From Sphingobacteriales bacterium (GTDB taxonomy: Bacteria; Bacteroidota; Bacteroidia; Chitinophagales; Chitinophagaceae), in the NCBI GenBank assembly GCA_023251235.1, contig JAHEZE010000003.1, forward strand, positions 1 through 64,000: a DNA stretch of 64,000 nucleotides, written 5' to 3'. Position 1 is the first letter of the stretch, and the number at the start of each line of letters is the position of its first letter. The position numbers were made by a program, and so were the translations under genes. This document shows, in pieces, positions 1 through 9,205 of the stretch. The notes under the pieces were generated by a model. That model saw only the letters and a program-made list of their open reading frames with translations. It was not told where the DNA came from and did no database searches.

Positions 1-3000
1 TGGTATGTGATTGAAATAACTGCAAAAGATAAAAATGGAGAAGAGGTTAAAGATGTTCAATATATAGAGCTTTATGATGAAAAAAACAACCAGCTCGGCA
101 GACCTCAATACTTGTGGACACAGGGCTCAAATCCAATTGAGCCGGGTGAAAAGACAGAAATAAAAATTGGAACATCCTCAAATGATCTGTTTGTTGTTCA
201 GCAACTGGATAGAAAGACCACGGATACTTATAATTTCATTAATCTTAATAATGAAAAAAAATCTTTTGATTTTTCAGCAAATGATGCTGACCGCGGGGGC
301 TATGGAGTCAATTATTTCTTTGTAAAGCACAACCGTTTTTTCCAATATAGTGATGTGATCAACGTACCGTGGACCAATAAGGATCTAAAAATAGAATATG
401 CCACCTTCAGAGATAAAACCTTACCCGGTAGTGAAGAAAAATGGAAAGTAAAAATTACCGGTTATAAAAAAGAACAGGTGGCTGCTGAAATGCTTGCAAG
501 CATGTATGATGCTTCATTAGACCAATTCAAATTTCATAGTTGGAGTACACCCGCCATCTGGCCGGATTATTATTCTCAACAATTGTGGCTCAGTGATCAA
601 AATTTTTCTGTTGTAGCATCACAACAAAAATGGGTTTCAGAAAATAACGAGAAGTATTTCATTAAATCTTACGATGCTCTTTTAAATATAGGAATTGATC
701 AATACAGACTTTTTAATAGAGGAGCTAACCAGAAAAGTATGGATTTGGCTGAAGTTTCCGCAGCCCCAATGCTGAAAGAGGAAGAGAAAGGTTTAGTTTC
801 TGCCCTAAATGGAAAAGTTACAGGTGTTACAATTGTAAAAGATAGCAATGCGAATATATCTACAGATAAAACAAATTTACTGAATCAACCTCAACATGGT
901 GACAATCAAATCCAGATCCGCAAAAACTTCAACGAAACCGCTTTCTTCTTTCCTGATTTAAGAACCGATAGCAGCGGTGCAATTGAATTTTCTTTTACTA
1001 TACCTGAAGCATTAACTAAGTGGAAGTTCCAGGCATTAACACATACAAAAGACCTTGCATTCGGTTACAGCAGCAAAGAAATCGTGACACAAAAACAACT
1101 GATGCTGCAGCCCAATGCACCAAGATTTTTAAGAGAAGGTGATAAAATGGAATTCAGTTCTAAAATCGTAAACCTTACTGATAAAGAATTAACCGGCCAG
1201 GCTGAGTTGCAGTTATTTGATGCAACCACGAATGAATCTGTCAGTGGTTGGTTCCATAATATTTATCCCAATCAATATTTTACAGTTGCTGCAGGGCAAA
1301 GTGAGGCAGTGAAGTTTCCAATTGAAATTCCTTACTTTTTTGATAGAGCACTTACCTGGAGAATTGTTGCTAAAGCCGGCGATTTCAGTGATGGTGAAGA
1401 AGCGGCTATGCCTGTTCTTACTAACCGTATGCTGGTAACTGAAACGTTGCCTATCAATATGAAAGGAGCCGGTTCAAAAAATTTCACTTTTAATAAATTA
1501 TTGAACTCAGAAAATTCTGAAACCTTACAAAATCATTCCCTCACGATTGAATACACTTCTAATCCGGCATGGTATGCTGTCCAGGCCCTGCCTTATTTGA
1601 TGGAATATCCTTATGAATGTGCGGAACAAACATGGAACCGTTATTATGCCAATGCGCTGGCATCAAAAATTGCAAACAGTTCTCCACGCATTAAACAAAT
1701 TTTTGAAAGTTGGAACACAAAAGATACAGCGGCACTTCTTTCCAATTTGCAAAAGAACCAGGAACTCAAAGCAGTCTTGCTGGAAGAAACACCCTGGGTA
1801 TTACAGGCAAAAAGCGAAGAGCAACAAAAGAAAAATATTGCCTTGCTGTTTGACCTAATTAGAATGAGTAATGAAATGAACAGCGCTTATGAAAAGCTGA
1901 AACAGATGCAAAGTCCCAATGGTGGTTTTGTCTGGTTCAAAGGGGGGCCGGATAATCCATATATCACACAATACATAGTTACAGGCATTGGCCATCTGAA
2001 AAAATTGGGTGTGGATATAAAAAAACTGGAGCCAATTCTTAAACTGGCGATCCCTTACCTTGACTTACAGATCAAAAAAAATTATGATGATCTTAAAAAA
2101 TATAAAACAGACATTAAAAACTATATTCCGGGTTATAGTGAGATTCAGTACCTGTATATGCGGAGCTTTTTCCCCGAACAAAAAATTCCGGCTGCATCAC
2201 AAACCGCATACAATTATTTCCGAATCCGTACTCAACTAACATGGATGAAGCAAAGCAAATACATGCAGGGTATGACTGCCTTGATACTGAGCAGAACGGG
2301 GGATATACAAACTCCAACAGCCATTTTAAAATCACTGAAAGAAACAAGCATTACCAACGAAGAACTTGGAATGTATTGGAAAGAAAACACCGGTGGGTGG
2401 TACTGGCACCAGGCCCCGATTGAAACACAAGCCTTATTAATAGAAGCCTTTCAGGAAATCAGTAAAGATGAAAAAACGGTAGGCAATTTAAAAACCTGGT
2501 TGTTGAAAAATAAACAAACCAATAACTGGAAAACCACCAAGGCAACAGCAGAAGCTTGTTATGCTTTATTATTACAAGGAACGGAATGGTTGACCAGTGA
2601 ACCTGCTGTTGAAATCAAGTTAGGAAACACAACAATTAGATCAACAGATAATAAACAGGAAGCAGGTACTGGTTATTTCAAAAAAACTATTAATGGGCCA
2701 TTGGTAAATTCAGCAATGGGGAATATTTCAGTTACAATAGTTACTTCCAAACCTCCCCCTGCGGGGGAGGCTTTGGAGGGGGCTGGCTGGGGCGCAGTTT
2801 ACTGGCAATATTTCGAAAATCCCGATAAGATCAGCACTTTCGCTACTCCTTTAAAACTTCAAAAGAAACTTTTTGTTGAAACCAATACTGATCGTGGCCC
2901 GGTTCTTACACCTGTAAATGAAGGTAACGCCTTGAAGGTAGGCGACAAGATCAAAGTAAGAATAGAATTAAGAGTGGATCGTGATATGGAATATGTACAC

Positions 3001-3267
3001 ATGAAAGATATGAGGGCATCCTGTCTTGAGCCGGTCAATGTACTCAGTGGTTATAAATGGCAGGGAGGATTGGGTTATTATGAAACTACCAAAGATGCCA
3101 GCACCAATTTCTTTTTCGATTACCTGCGCAAAGGAACCTATGTATTCGAATACAATTTGTTTGTAACCCATGCCGGCAATTTCAGTAATGGCATTACCAG
3201 CATCCAGTGTATGTATGCGCCTGAGTTCAGCAGTCATTCAGAAGGGATAAGAATAAATGTTGAGTAA
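1..3267 (+). CDS. Alpha-2-macroglobulin family protein (5'-truncated by window edge)
   Basis: The reading frame is open from base 1, so the true start lies upstream and only the last 1,088 codons are visible. The segment contains the macroglobulin-like beta domains, the region typical of the A2M domain around residues 310-370 (seen as RKNFNETAFFFPDL), and a thioester-type motif Y-P-Y-E-C-A-E-Q with its cysteine codon at 1618-1620. The Cys, Glu and Gln of the CxEQ thioester are all present. A helical toroid-like region with G-G-F-x-W-F follows. In bacteria such proteins are periplasmic or envelope protease traps or colonisation factors. Two oddities are visible: a SusC-plug-like stretch ALNGKVTGVTI (about 796-830) and a GC-rich palindrome translated in frame near 2752-2786. 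An inverted repeat overlaps the stop codon. Confidence 0.9.
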   Translation, partial: WYVIEITAKDKNGEEVKDVQYIELYDEKNNQLGRPQYLWTQGSNPIEPGEKTEIKIGTSSNDLFVVQQLDRKTTDTYNFINLNNEKKSFDFSANDADRGGYGVNYFFVKHNRFFQYSDVINVPWTNKDLKIEYATFRDKTLPGSEEKWKVKITGYKKEQVAAEMLASMYDASLDQFKFHSWSTPAIWPDYYSQQLWLSDQNFSVVASQQKWVSENNEKYFIKSYDALLNIGIDQYRLFNRGANQKSMDLAEVSAAPMLKEEEKGLVSALNGKVTGVTIVKDSNANISTDKTNLLNQPQHGDNQIQIRKNFNETAFFFPDLRTDSSGAIEFSFTIPEALTKWKFQALTHTKDLAFGYSSKEIVTQKQLMLQPNAPRFLREGDKMEFSSKIVNLTDKELTGQAELQLFDATTNESVSGWFHNIYPNQYFTVAAGQSEAVKFPIEIPYFFDRALTWRIVAKAGDFSDGEEAAMPVLTNRMLVTETLPINMKGAGSKNFTFNKLLNSENSETLQNHSLTIEYTSNPAWYAVQALPYLMEYPYECAEQTWNRYYANALASKIANSSPRIKQIFESWNTKDTAALLSNLQKNQELKAVLLEETPWVLQAKSEEQQKKNIALLFDLIRMSNEMNSAYEKLKQMQSPNGGFVWFKGGPDNPYITQYIVTGIGHLKKLGVDIKKLEPILKLAIPYLDLQIKKNYDDLKKYKTDIKNYIPGYSEIQYLYMRSFFPEQKIPAASQTAYNYFRIRTQLTWMKQSKYMQGMTALILSRTGDIQTPTAILKSLKETSITNEELGMYWKENTGGWYWHQAPIETQALLIEAFQEISKDEKTVGNLKTWLLKNKQTNNWKTTKATAEACYALLLQGTEWLTSEPAVEIKLGNTTIRSTDNKQEAGTGYFKKTINGPLVNSAMGNISVTIVTSKPPPAGEALEGAGWGAVYWQYFENPDKISTFATPLKLQKKLFVETNTDRGPVLTPVNEGNALKVGDKIKVRIELRVDRDMEYVHMKDMRASCLEPVNVLSGYKWQGGLGYYETTKDASTNFFFDYLRKGTYVFEYNLFVTHAGNFSNGITSIQCMYAPEFSSHSEGIRINVE
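2752..2786. repeat. GC-rich palindromic element inside the A2M coding sequence
   Basis: An 8-bp stem CCTCCCCC/GGGGGAGG closes on a TGC loop and is followed by a second G-rich arm, GGAGGGGGCT, that could pair with the same C-rich arm. The surrounding gene is AT-rich, so the patch stands out strongly. It is read in frame as a proline/glycine-rich peptide (PPPAGEALEGAGW) with no stop or frameshift. The design resembles the element before glyA at 34214-34236. I infer a REP-like insertion tolerated in a surface loop. Confidence 0.6.
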
Positions 3268-3355
3268 AAACACTCCACATTCAATAAACAATATTCAAAA
3301 TATATGAATTTAGAATTCATTATTGATTATTGAATGTTGAGTGTTTATTTTTACT
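3263..3355. repeat. Long imperfect inverted repeat over the A2M stop and up to the next start
   Basis: The left arm (3263-3296) and the right arm (3321-3355) are near reverse complements, both built from units such as ACACTC and ACATTCAATA. The centre holds a smaller palindrome, ATGAATT/AATTCAT. The element contains the A2M stop codon and ends 2 bp before the ATG of the next gene. RNA from it would form a long hairpin. It may serve as a terminator-like or mRNA-stabilising structure, or be a miniature mobile repeat. Confidence 0.6.
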
Positions 3356-3357
3356 GC

Positions 3358-4413
3358 ATGCAAATAGAATTCCTCATCATTGGTCAGGGCATTTCCGGTA
3401 CATGGCTCAGTTATTATTTTCAAAAAGAAAACAAATCATTTCTCGTTATTGACCACAACCAACCCAACTCAGCTTCAAGAGTAGCGGCTGGCATCATTAA
3501 CCCGGTAACAGGTCGGAGAATTGTAAAAGCATGGATGATTGATGAACTTCTTCATCATCTGCGAACTGCTTATCATGAATTAGGAGAAGAGCTTGGCATT
3601 AAAGCCATTTCTCAAAAAAATATTATTGACTTTCACCCAACTCCTCAAATGAAAATTGCATTCGATGACCGGTTAAAAGAATCCGATTCTCATTTAAGCA
3701 AACCTGCTGATCAGGATAAATTCAACCAGTTCTTCAATTATGAATTCGGCTATGGAGAAGTAGATCCTTGCTTCCTTGTCAACCTACAGGAGATTCTTCC
3801 TGCATGGAGAAAAAAACTTTTATCAACCAATCAATTACTGAATGAAGTTTTTGAAGCCAAAGAATTAAAAATAACTAATGAAGCTATCTATTACAAAAAC
3901 ATTGTTGCTCAAAAAATAATTTTTTGTGATGGTGCAGCTTCAGCCATTAATCCCCTGTTTAAAAATCTTCCTTTCTCTTTAAACAAGGGAGAAGCATTAA
4001 TTATTGAATCCGGTTCCCTCCCTGTAACCAATATTTTTAAGAAAGGAATGATGCTTACTCCCCTTGACAACAATTTATTCTGGATTGGCTCAAACTATAT
4101 ATGGGATTTTTCAGATGTTAACCCAACAGCCCAATTCAGAGAACAAACTGAGCTATTGCTAAAGAACTGGCTAAAAGTTCCTTTTAAGATTATTGATCAT
4201 ATAGCAGCGATTCGTCCTGCCAATATTGAAAGACGTCCCTTCGTTGGCTTACATCCAATTTATAAGAACATCGGCATATTAAATGGAATGGGAACAAAGG
4301 GTTGTTCGTTGGCTCCGTTTTTTGCCAATCAATTAACCGATCATCTTATTTACAAAAAAGAAATTCTTCCGGAAGCTGATATAAAAAGATTTTCAAAAAT
4401 TTTAGTTCGGTAA
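3358..4413 (+). CDS. FAD-dependent oxidoreductase, DAO family
   Basis: The protein of 351 residues is of the glycine/D-amino-acid oxidase (DAO) type, flavoenzymes that oxidise amino groups or similar substrates. The N-terminus carries the Rossmann FAD-binding pattern IIGQGISGTWLSYYF, with the second and third glycines conserved. It is followed by ASRVAAGIINPVTGRR, typical of the DAO fold. Near the C-terminus a second nucleotide-contacting stretch reads NGMGTKGCSLAP. I chose the ATG at 3358 because it places the Rossmann strand at residue 3, whereas the upstream ATG at 3334 lies inside the inverted repeat. The substrate cannot be told from sequence. No neighbour suggests a pathway. Confidence 0.85.
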   Translation: MQIEFLIIGQGISGTWLSYYFQKENKSFLVIDHNQPNSASRVAAGIINPVTGRRIVKAWMIDELLHHLRTAYHELGEELGIKAISQKNIIDFHPTPQMKIAFDDRLKESDSHLSKPADQDKFNQFFNYEFGYGEVDPCFLVNLQEILPAWRKKLLSTNQLLNEVFEAKELKITNEAIYYKNIVAQKIIFCDGAASAINPLFKNLPFSLNKGEALIIESGSLPVTNIFKKGMMLTPLDNNLFWIGSNYIWDFSDVNPTAQFREQTELLLKNWLKVPFKIIDHIAAIRPANIERRPFVGLHPIYKNIGILNGMGTKGCSLAPFFANQLTDHLIYKKEILPEADIKRFSKILVR

Positions 4414-4507
4414 TCGGTTATTTGATTAATAATAAATTGAGCTCTGATTATATTCCTTTGCTCAAATCCCTATTTTTGATTTTCTCCAACCAAAACTGAA
4501 ATTTACG

Positions 4508-4918
4508 ATGAAAGAAAAAGTGGAATCCGAATATATTATACCTGCCCGCTACCGCCGGTTGGAAAACATGCACATTGCCTTCTGGCTGATGAAAGATATT
4601 AGCTGGTGTATGATTTGGAAAACACTTGGCATTATCATGATTATCCCAACACTTTCTGTTGCTATTTATATCGCATACCGTACTAAAAACATAAAATCAG
4701 AACTGGCGCATAATCTTGCGGTTGTTTTCTGGATCAGTGCCAATGCATACTGGATGATCAGCGAATTTTTTAAATTCGATACCATTTTAATTTGGGGGAG
4801 CTATACAGGAAAACACCTGGCTATTATTCCTTTTACCATAGGCGCATTGATTCTGCTGTACTATTATCTGGTACAGCGACATAAAGAATTAGAAGAAAAG
4901 CAGGTCGTTACGATGTAA
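4508..4918 (+). CDS. Small three-helix membrane protein of unknown function
   Basis: A 136-residue protein I do not recognise as a named family. The first 30 residues are polar and include a basic stretch, ARYRR. Three hydrophobic segments follow, at about residues 36-57, 69-88 and 104-122, and a charged tail RHKELEEK suggests a cytoplasmic C-terminus. The layout is typical of short inner-membrane proteins conserved in Chitinophagaceae. It stands alone between the DAO-like enzyme and a convergent MtfA-type peptidase gene, so context does not suggest a role. Confidence 0.7.
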   Translation: MKEKVESEYIIPARYRRLENMHIAFWLMKDISWCMIWKTLGIIMIIPTLSVAIYIAYRTKNIKSELAHNLAVVFWISANAYWMISEFFKFDTILIWGSYTGKHLAIIPFTIGALILLYYYLVQRHKELEEKQVVTM

Positions 4919-4987
4919 CAACAGCAGGCTTTCTCCTTACATTTGGCATAATGTAACGCTGAAAAAGGAAAATTAATGTCAAAGTTA

Positions 4988-5770
4988 TCATAGTTCGGGA
5001 TTTAGTATTTTGTTTTTCGATACAGGATCCTGGTTCAATACACGGCATAAAGCAAGATACAGGTCGGGCATATTTTCTTTCAATCCGGCCGGGTTTTCAA
5101 AAAAAGCTTCCACACTTACTGCCCAGAACTCATGCAGGCTGCTGAATGCATAGCTGCGTAAATAACTCTTGCGCCTGGTGATTACATCAGCCAGTATCGG
5201 TCCGGTGGTGGTTGAAAATTTTTCATAATTCAACCTGAAATTTTTGTCGATACCATATTGAGCAAAAAAATTATTATACAAAAGAGCATGACTCATTTCA
5301 TGCACCGCCACATTGATATTATCCGTGTTGTCAGAATAACCAAACAAAAAATGACGCCATGATAAGTAAATTCCCTCCGGCGCCACATGGCCAATATACA
5401 ACTCATCATCATTATCCATATGGTACGCATCAGCCAACACATAAATATTTTTAAAATGCTGCATCAGGTAATTCTTAAGTCCCAAAGTTACCTGTATGGC
5501 AGATGCGGCTATAAGAACGGGAATCTCCTCTTTTTGCTCAAGGCCAATATAATGAAACTGTTTTGTCCGGATAAAATTGTATGCCCGGTTAATGAATTTC
5601 TGTTTTAGATCAAAAGAAAGCTCATTAAAATAGTTGATCCGACCACTGATGATAAAGGAATAATTATTAAATACCTCTTCATTAACCACTTCCTCCACCC
5701 TTGGAGCTGGGTGCAAGACAGGAGGGTTATGTGCAAAAAAGCTGCTCAGTTTTCTTAGTAAAGACAACAT
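4988..5770 (-). CDS. Zinc-dependent peptidase, MtfA (M90) family
   Basis: The 260-residue protein carries the metallopeptidase signature HEMSH at residues 157-161. It is followed about 50 residues later by SSLHEFWAVSVEAFFENP, the conserved glutamate-containing segment of the MtfA family, which supplies the third zinc ligand. In E. coli MtfA is a soluble aminopeptidase that interacts with the Mlc repressor. No Mlc homologue lies nearby, so only the peptidase assignment is made. The N-terminus is hydrophobic but short, without a clear signal peptide. The gene is convergent with the membrane protein on its right-to-left side and divergent from aspS, with which it shares the 5771-6036 intergenic region. 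Confidence 0.85.
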   Translation of the reverse strand: MLSLLRKLSSFFAHNPPVLHPAPRVEEVVNEEVFNNYSFIISGRINYFNELSFDLKQKFINRAYNFIRTKQFHYIGLEQKEEIPVLIAASAIQVTLGLKNYLMQHFKNIYVLADAYHMDNDDELYIGHVAPEGIYLSWRHFLFGYSDNTDNINVAVHEMSHALLYNNFFAQYGIDKNFRLNYEKFSTTTGPILADVITRRKSYLRSYAFSSLHEFWAVSVEAFFENPAGLKENMPDLYLALCRVLNQDPVSKNKILNPEL

Positions 5771-5841
5771 GTTTTCTGGGTTCGGAACATTAAATATAGA
5801 TAATCACTTTTCAATTTGCAACCCTCCGCTGCATTTTCTCC

Positions 5842-5849
5842 TATCTTTG
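5842..5849 (+). promoter_or_regulatory. Predicted -7 promoter element of aspS
   Basis: The octamer TATCTTTG fits the Bacteroidota -7 consensus TAnnTTTG exactly. A TTTG lies 23 bases upstream (5815-5818), slightly further than usual for the -33 element. Transcription from here would give aspS a leader of about 180 nt. Confidence 0.55.
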
Positions 5850-5876
5850 CCGCCGTTGAAGATGGTAGTTTTACGA

Positions 5877-6017
5877 TTTTGTGTGTAACCGGCTTAAATT
5901 TTTCTATTAAGCTTTTGTTGCAAGTTTACCCAAAGCAAAGCGAAGGGCACTCTTCAACGCCAACAATTCTATTGAACAAAATCTACAATCTCAAATCCAC
6001 CAAAGGAGTTCCTTTGG
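5877..6017 (+). other. Structured 5' leader of aspS, similar to the glyA leader
   Basis: The leader shares ordered blocks with the glyA leader at 34098-34200: TTGTGT, ACC-x-GCT, CTATT, CTTTTGTTGC, GCACTCTT and AATTCTATT followed by CAAAA. From ACC to TTGTTGC, 26 of 34 positions match without gaps. The aspS copy has about 24 extra bases between TTGTTGC and GCACTCTT. A perfect 18-bp palindrome, CCAAAGGAGTTCCTTTGG, follows at 6000-6017, 19 bp before the start codon, and hides an AAGGAG. This could be a cis-acting RNA or a dispersed leader repeat; no protein is supported here. Confidence 0.55.
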
Positions 6018-6036
6018 AATAAAATCTGGAATCAGA

Positions 6037-7866
6037 ATGTATCGTACTCATACTTGTGGCCAACTTAGAATACAAGATCAATCAAAAACTGTGACCCTCG
6101 CCGGATGGGTGCAGACTATAAGAAAATTCGGCGCTATCACTTTTGTTGACCTGCGTGACCGATATGGTATTACTCAGCTTTTATTTGGCGAAGAACTGAC
6201 CCTGCAACTGGAACAAAATCCATTGGGAAGAGAATTTGTTTTACAGGCAACCGGCTTAGTAAAAGAACGCAGTAATAAAAATCCGAATATTCCAACAGGT
6301 GAAGTAGAAATTAATGTTTCTGATTTTGTCGTTCTTAATAAATCTGTTGTTCCCCCCTTTACTATTCAGGACGATACAGACGGAGGTGATGATATCAGAA
6401 TGAAATACCGTTATCTTGATTTACGAAGAAATACGGTAAAGAAAAATTTAGAATTACGTTATGCAGTTAATCGTGCTGCCAGAAATTATTTGCATCAGCA
6501 GGGATTCATGGATATCGAAACACCTTTCCTGATTAAATCTACTCCCGAAGGAGCAAGAGATTTTGTGGTCCCATCCAGAATGAATCCAGGTCAGTTTTAT
6601 GCTTTACCTCAATCACCGCAAACATTCAAACAGCTATTAATGATCAGTGGGTATGATCGTTACTACCAGATTGTAAAATGTTTCCGTGATGAAGATCTCC
6701 GTGCCGATCGTCAGCCGGAATTTACACAAATTGACTGCGAAATGGCTTTTGTAGAGCAGGAAGATATTCTGAATATGTTTGAAGGAATGGTGAAAGCAAT
6801 TTTTAAAGAAGTAAAGGGGATAGATTATATAGAAAAAGTGGAAAGAATAAGTTGGGAACATGCGATGTGGAACTATGGTAATGACAAACCGGATATCCGC
6901 TTTGAAATGAAAGTGCTGAATCTGAAAAAACCATCATCTGTTTATATAAATAAAAAAGATCGGCACGACTTGATAACAGGAGCCGGTTTTAAAGTATTTG
7001 ATAATGCAGAAACTGTTTTGGCAATTGCAGTACCGGGTTGCAGTGAATACAGCCGCAAACAAACTGATGAATTAACTGAATGGGTGAAAAGACCACAAAT
7101 CGGAATGGGTGGTTTGGGATATATAAAATGTAACGCTGATGGATCTTTCAAAAGCAGTATGGATAAATTTTTCAATGAAGAAAAATTAAAGGAAATTGCT
7201 GCTGCCTCTCATGCAGCACCCGGCGATCTTATCCTTGTACTTGCCGATGCCGAAGAAAAAACCAGGAAAGCAATTAGTGAATTGCGTCTTGAAATGGCCG
7301 AAAGGTTGGGTTTGCGTAAAAAAGATGAATTTAAATTACTATGGGTTTTAGATTTTCCTTTGTTTGAATATGATGTTGAAGAAAATCGTTGGGTGGCACG
7401 TCATCATCCTTTTACTTCACCCAAACCATCGGACATTGCAACGATGATTAATAACATTCCTGTTATTGAAAATCCAGCAGAATATTTAAAACATCCTTAT
7501 GCCAATATAAAAGCCAATGCTTATGATATGGTGCTGAATGGAAATGAAGTTGGTGGGGGATCAATAAGAATCTATCAAAGAGAGCTGCAGGAAAAAATGT
7601 TTGAAGCATTAGGAATGACCAAAGAAGAATCACTGCATAAATTCGGCTTTTTACTTGGCGCATTCGAATACGGAGCGCCACCACATGGTGGCATAGCTTT
7701 TGGATTCGACAGACTTTGCGCAATTCTGGGTGGCAGTGAAAGTATCCGTGATTTTATCGCTTTCCCAAAAAACAACAGTGGAAGAGACGTAATGCTGGAT
7801 GCACCTTCAACTATTGATGAAAAGCAGTTGAATGAATTGCAGATACGGCTCGATCCTAAGAGATAA
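6037..7866 (+). CDS. aspS: Aspartate--tRNA ligase
   Basis: The 609-residue class II synthetase charges tRNA-Asp with aspartate in the cytoplasm. An N-terminal OB-fold anticodon-binding domain occupies about residues 1-105. Motif 2 is visible as [17 protein letters not shown], and motif 3 as [10 protein letters not shown] near the C-terminus. Between them lies the bacterial GAD insertion domain (about residues 300-420), which distinguishes bacterial AspRS from the archaeal type. Length is normal for the family. The protein does not reveal whether it is discriminating or also acts on tRNA-Asn. The gene follows a long leader that may regulate it, and it is followed after 72 bp by rarA on the same strand. 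Confidence 0.97.
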   Translation: MYRTHTCGQLRIQDQSKTVTLAGWVQTIRKFGAITFVDLRDRYGITQLLFGEELTLQLEQNPLGREFVLQATGLVKERSNKNPNIPTGEVEINVSDFVVLNKSVVPPFTIQDDTDGGDDIRMKYRYLDLRRNTVKKNLELRYAVNRAARNYLHQQGFMDIETPFLIKSTPEGARDFVVPSRMNPGQFYALPQSPQTFKQLLMISGYDRYYQIVKCFRDEDLRADRQPEFTQIDCEMAFVEQEDILNMFEGMVKAIFKEVKGIDYIEKVERISWEHAMWNYGNDKPDIRFEMKVLNLKKPSSVYINKKDRHDLITGAGFKVFDNAETVLAIAVPGCSEYSRKQTDELTEWVKRPQIGMGGLGYIKCNADGSFKSSMDKFFNEEKLKEIAAASHAAPGDLILVLADAEEKTRKAISELRLEMAERLGLRKKDEFKLLWVLDFPLFEYDVEENRWVARHHPFTSPKPSDIATMINNIPVIENPAEYLKHPYANIKANAYDMVLNGNEVGGGSIRIYQRELQEKMFEALGMTKEESLHKFGFLLGAFEYGAPPHGGIAFGFDRLCAILGGSESIRDFIAFPKNNSGRDVMLDAPSTIDEKQLNELQIRLDPKR

Positions 7867-7938
7867 TATTTTTTAACTTCATTATTATTGCCGATATGAA
7901 TTAATCCCAGGCACATTTTATTTTGTTACTTTGATGTT

Positions 7939-9201
7939 ATGAATTCGCATGTGCCTTTAGCTGAACGTATACGCCCAACCACTTTGGATGAACTGCTGGG
8001 TCAGGATCACCTTGTTGGCAAAGGCGGTATTCTGCGAACAGCTATTGAAAATGGCAAAGTGCCTTCTATGATTTTCTGGGGACCCCCGGGTACAGGAAAA
8101 ACAACCATTGCTAATATTATTGCTCACACATTAAAAGTTCCTTTCTTTCAACTCAGCGCTATCAGTTCAGGAGTGAAAGATGTAAGAGAAGTAATAGAAG
8201 AAGCAAAAACAAAACCTGGTTCTATTTTATTCATCGATGAAATTCACCGTTTCAATAAAGGACAACAGGATGCTTTGCTGGGTGCAGTAGAAAAAGGAAT
8301 TATTACATTAATTGGCGCCACTACTGAAAATCCTTCTTTCGAAGTCATCAGCGCTTTGCTTAGCCGTTGCCAGGTCTATGTTTTAAAACCATTGGAAGAA
8401 AAACAACTGCTTCAGTTATTAGATCATGTAATCAAAAAAGATGAATGGCTGAAAACAAAAAACATTGAGCTGAAAGAAACTGCTGCACTAATGAACATAT
8501 CCGGCGGCGATGCAAGAAAATTGTTGAACCTGCTTGAGTTAGTTTGCGATATAGCTGGCAAAGAAGTAATAATTACTGATGAGCATGTAATGGATACTGC
8601 CCAGAAAAGAATTGCATTATACGATAAACAAGGCGAGCAGCATTACGATATTATCTCTGCTTTCATCAAATCCATTCGTGGCAGTGATCCAAATGCAGCA
8701 GTATACTGGCTGGCAAGAATGATTGAAGGAGGAGAAGATGTAAAATTTATTGCACGCAGAATGGTGATACTTGCCAGTGAGGATATTGGCAATGCTAATC
8801 CTACTGCACTGGTGATGGCTAACGCCACTTTTGATGCAGTGAATAAAATTGGTTATCCGGAATCGCAGCTGATCTTGTCTCAATGTGCCATCTATCTTGC
8901 TTCCAGCGCAAAAAGTAACTCAGCGACCATAGCAATAGGCGCTGCTATGAGTGCTGTTAAAGAAAAAGGTGATCTGCCGGTGCCCTTACATATACGCAAT
9001 GCTCCTACCCGATTAATGAAAAATTTAGGATATGGGAAAAACTATGAATACTCCCATAGTTATGAAAACAATTTCTCGCCCCAGGAGTATTTACCCAAAG
9101 AAATTGCAGGAACAAAATTTTATGATCCCGGAAAAAATACAAGGGAAGAAGAATTGAGAAACTTTTTAAAAATTCTTTGGAAAGAAAAGTATAAATATTG
9201 A
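7939..9201 (+). CDS. rarA: Replication-associated recombination protein A (AAA ATPase)
   Basis: The 420-residue protein belongs to the RarA/MgsA/WRNIP1 family, clamp-loader-like AAA+ ATPases that act at stalled replication forks. Walker A (GPPGTGKTT, residues 48-56) is followed by Walker B in the form LFIDEIHRFNKGQQD. The sensor-1 region GATTENPSFEVISALLSRC is typical of the family. The C-terminal MgsA domain carries ARMIEGGEDVKFIARRM and the PLHIRNAPT motif. The length is close to the usual 420-450. It lies 72 bp downstream of aspS and ends 4 bp from the convergent ATPase gene, with no obvious terminator between them. Confidence 0.95.
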   Translation: MNSHVPLAERIRPTTLDELLGQDHLVGKGGILRTAIENGKVPSMIFWGPPGTGKTTIANIIAHTLKVPFFQLSAISSGVKDVREVIEEAKTKPGSILFIDEIHRFNKGQQDALLGAVEKGIITLIGATTENPSFEVISALLSRCQVYVLKPLEEKQLLQLLDHVIKKDEWLKTKNIELKETAALMNISGGDARKLLNLLELVCDIAGKEVIITDEHVMDTAQKRIALYDKQGEQHYDIISAFIKSIRGSDPNAAVYWLARMIEGGEDVKFIARRMVILASEDIGNANPTALVMANATFDAVNKIGYPESQLILSQCAIYLASSAKSNSATIAIGAAMSAVKEKGDLPVPLHIRNAPTRLMKNLGYGKNYEYSHSYENNFSPQEYLPKEIAGTKFYDPGKNTREEELRNFLKILWKEKYKY

Positions 9202-9205
9202 CTCC

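Noticed and set aside
5816-6022. Short open frame upstream of aspS
   Set aside because: It covers the promoter and the leader element shared with glyA, and it shows no protein-like features. The shared blocks are not in a common reading frame.
7575-7916. Open frame opposite the end of aspS
   Set aside because: It is a shadow of the conserved aspS C-terminus and has no independent support.
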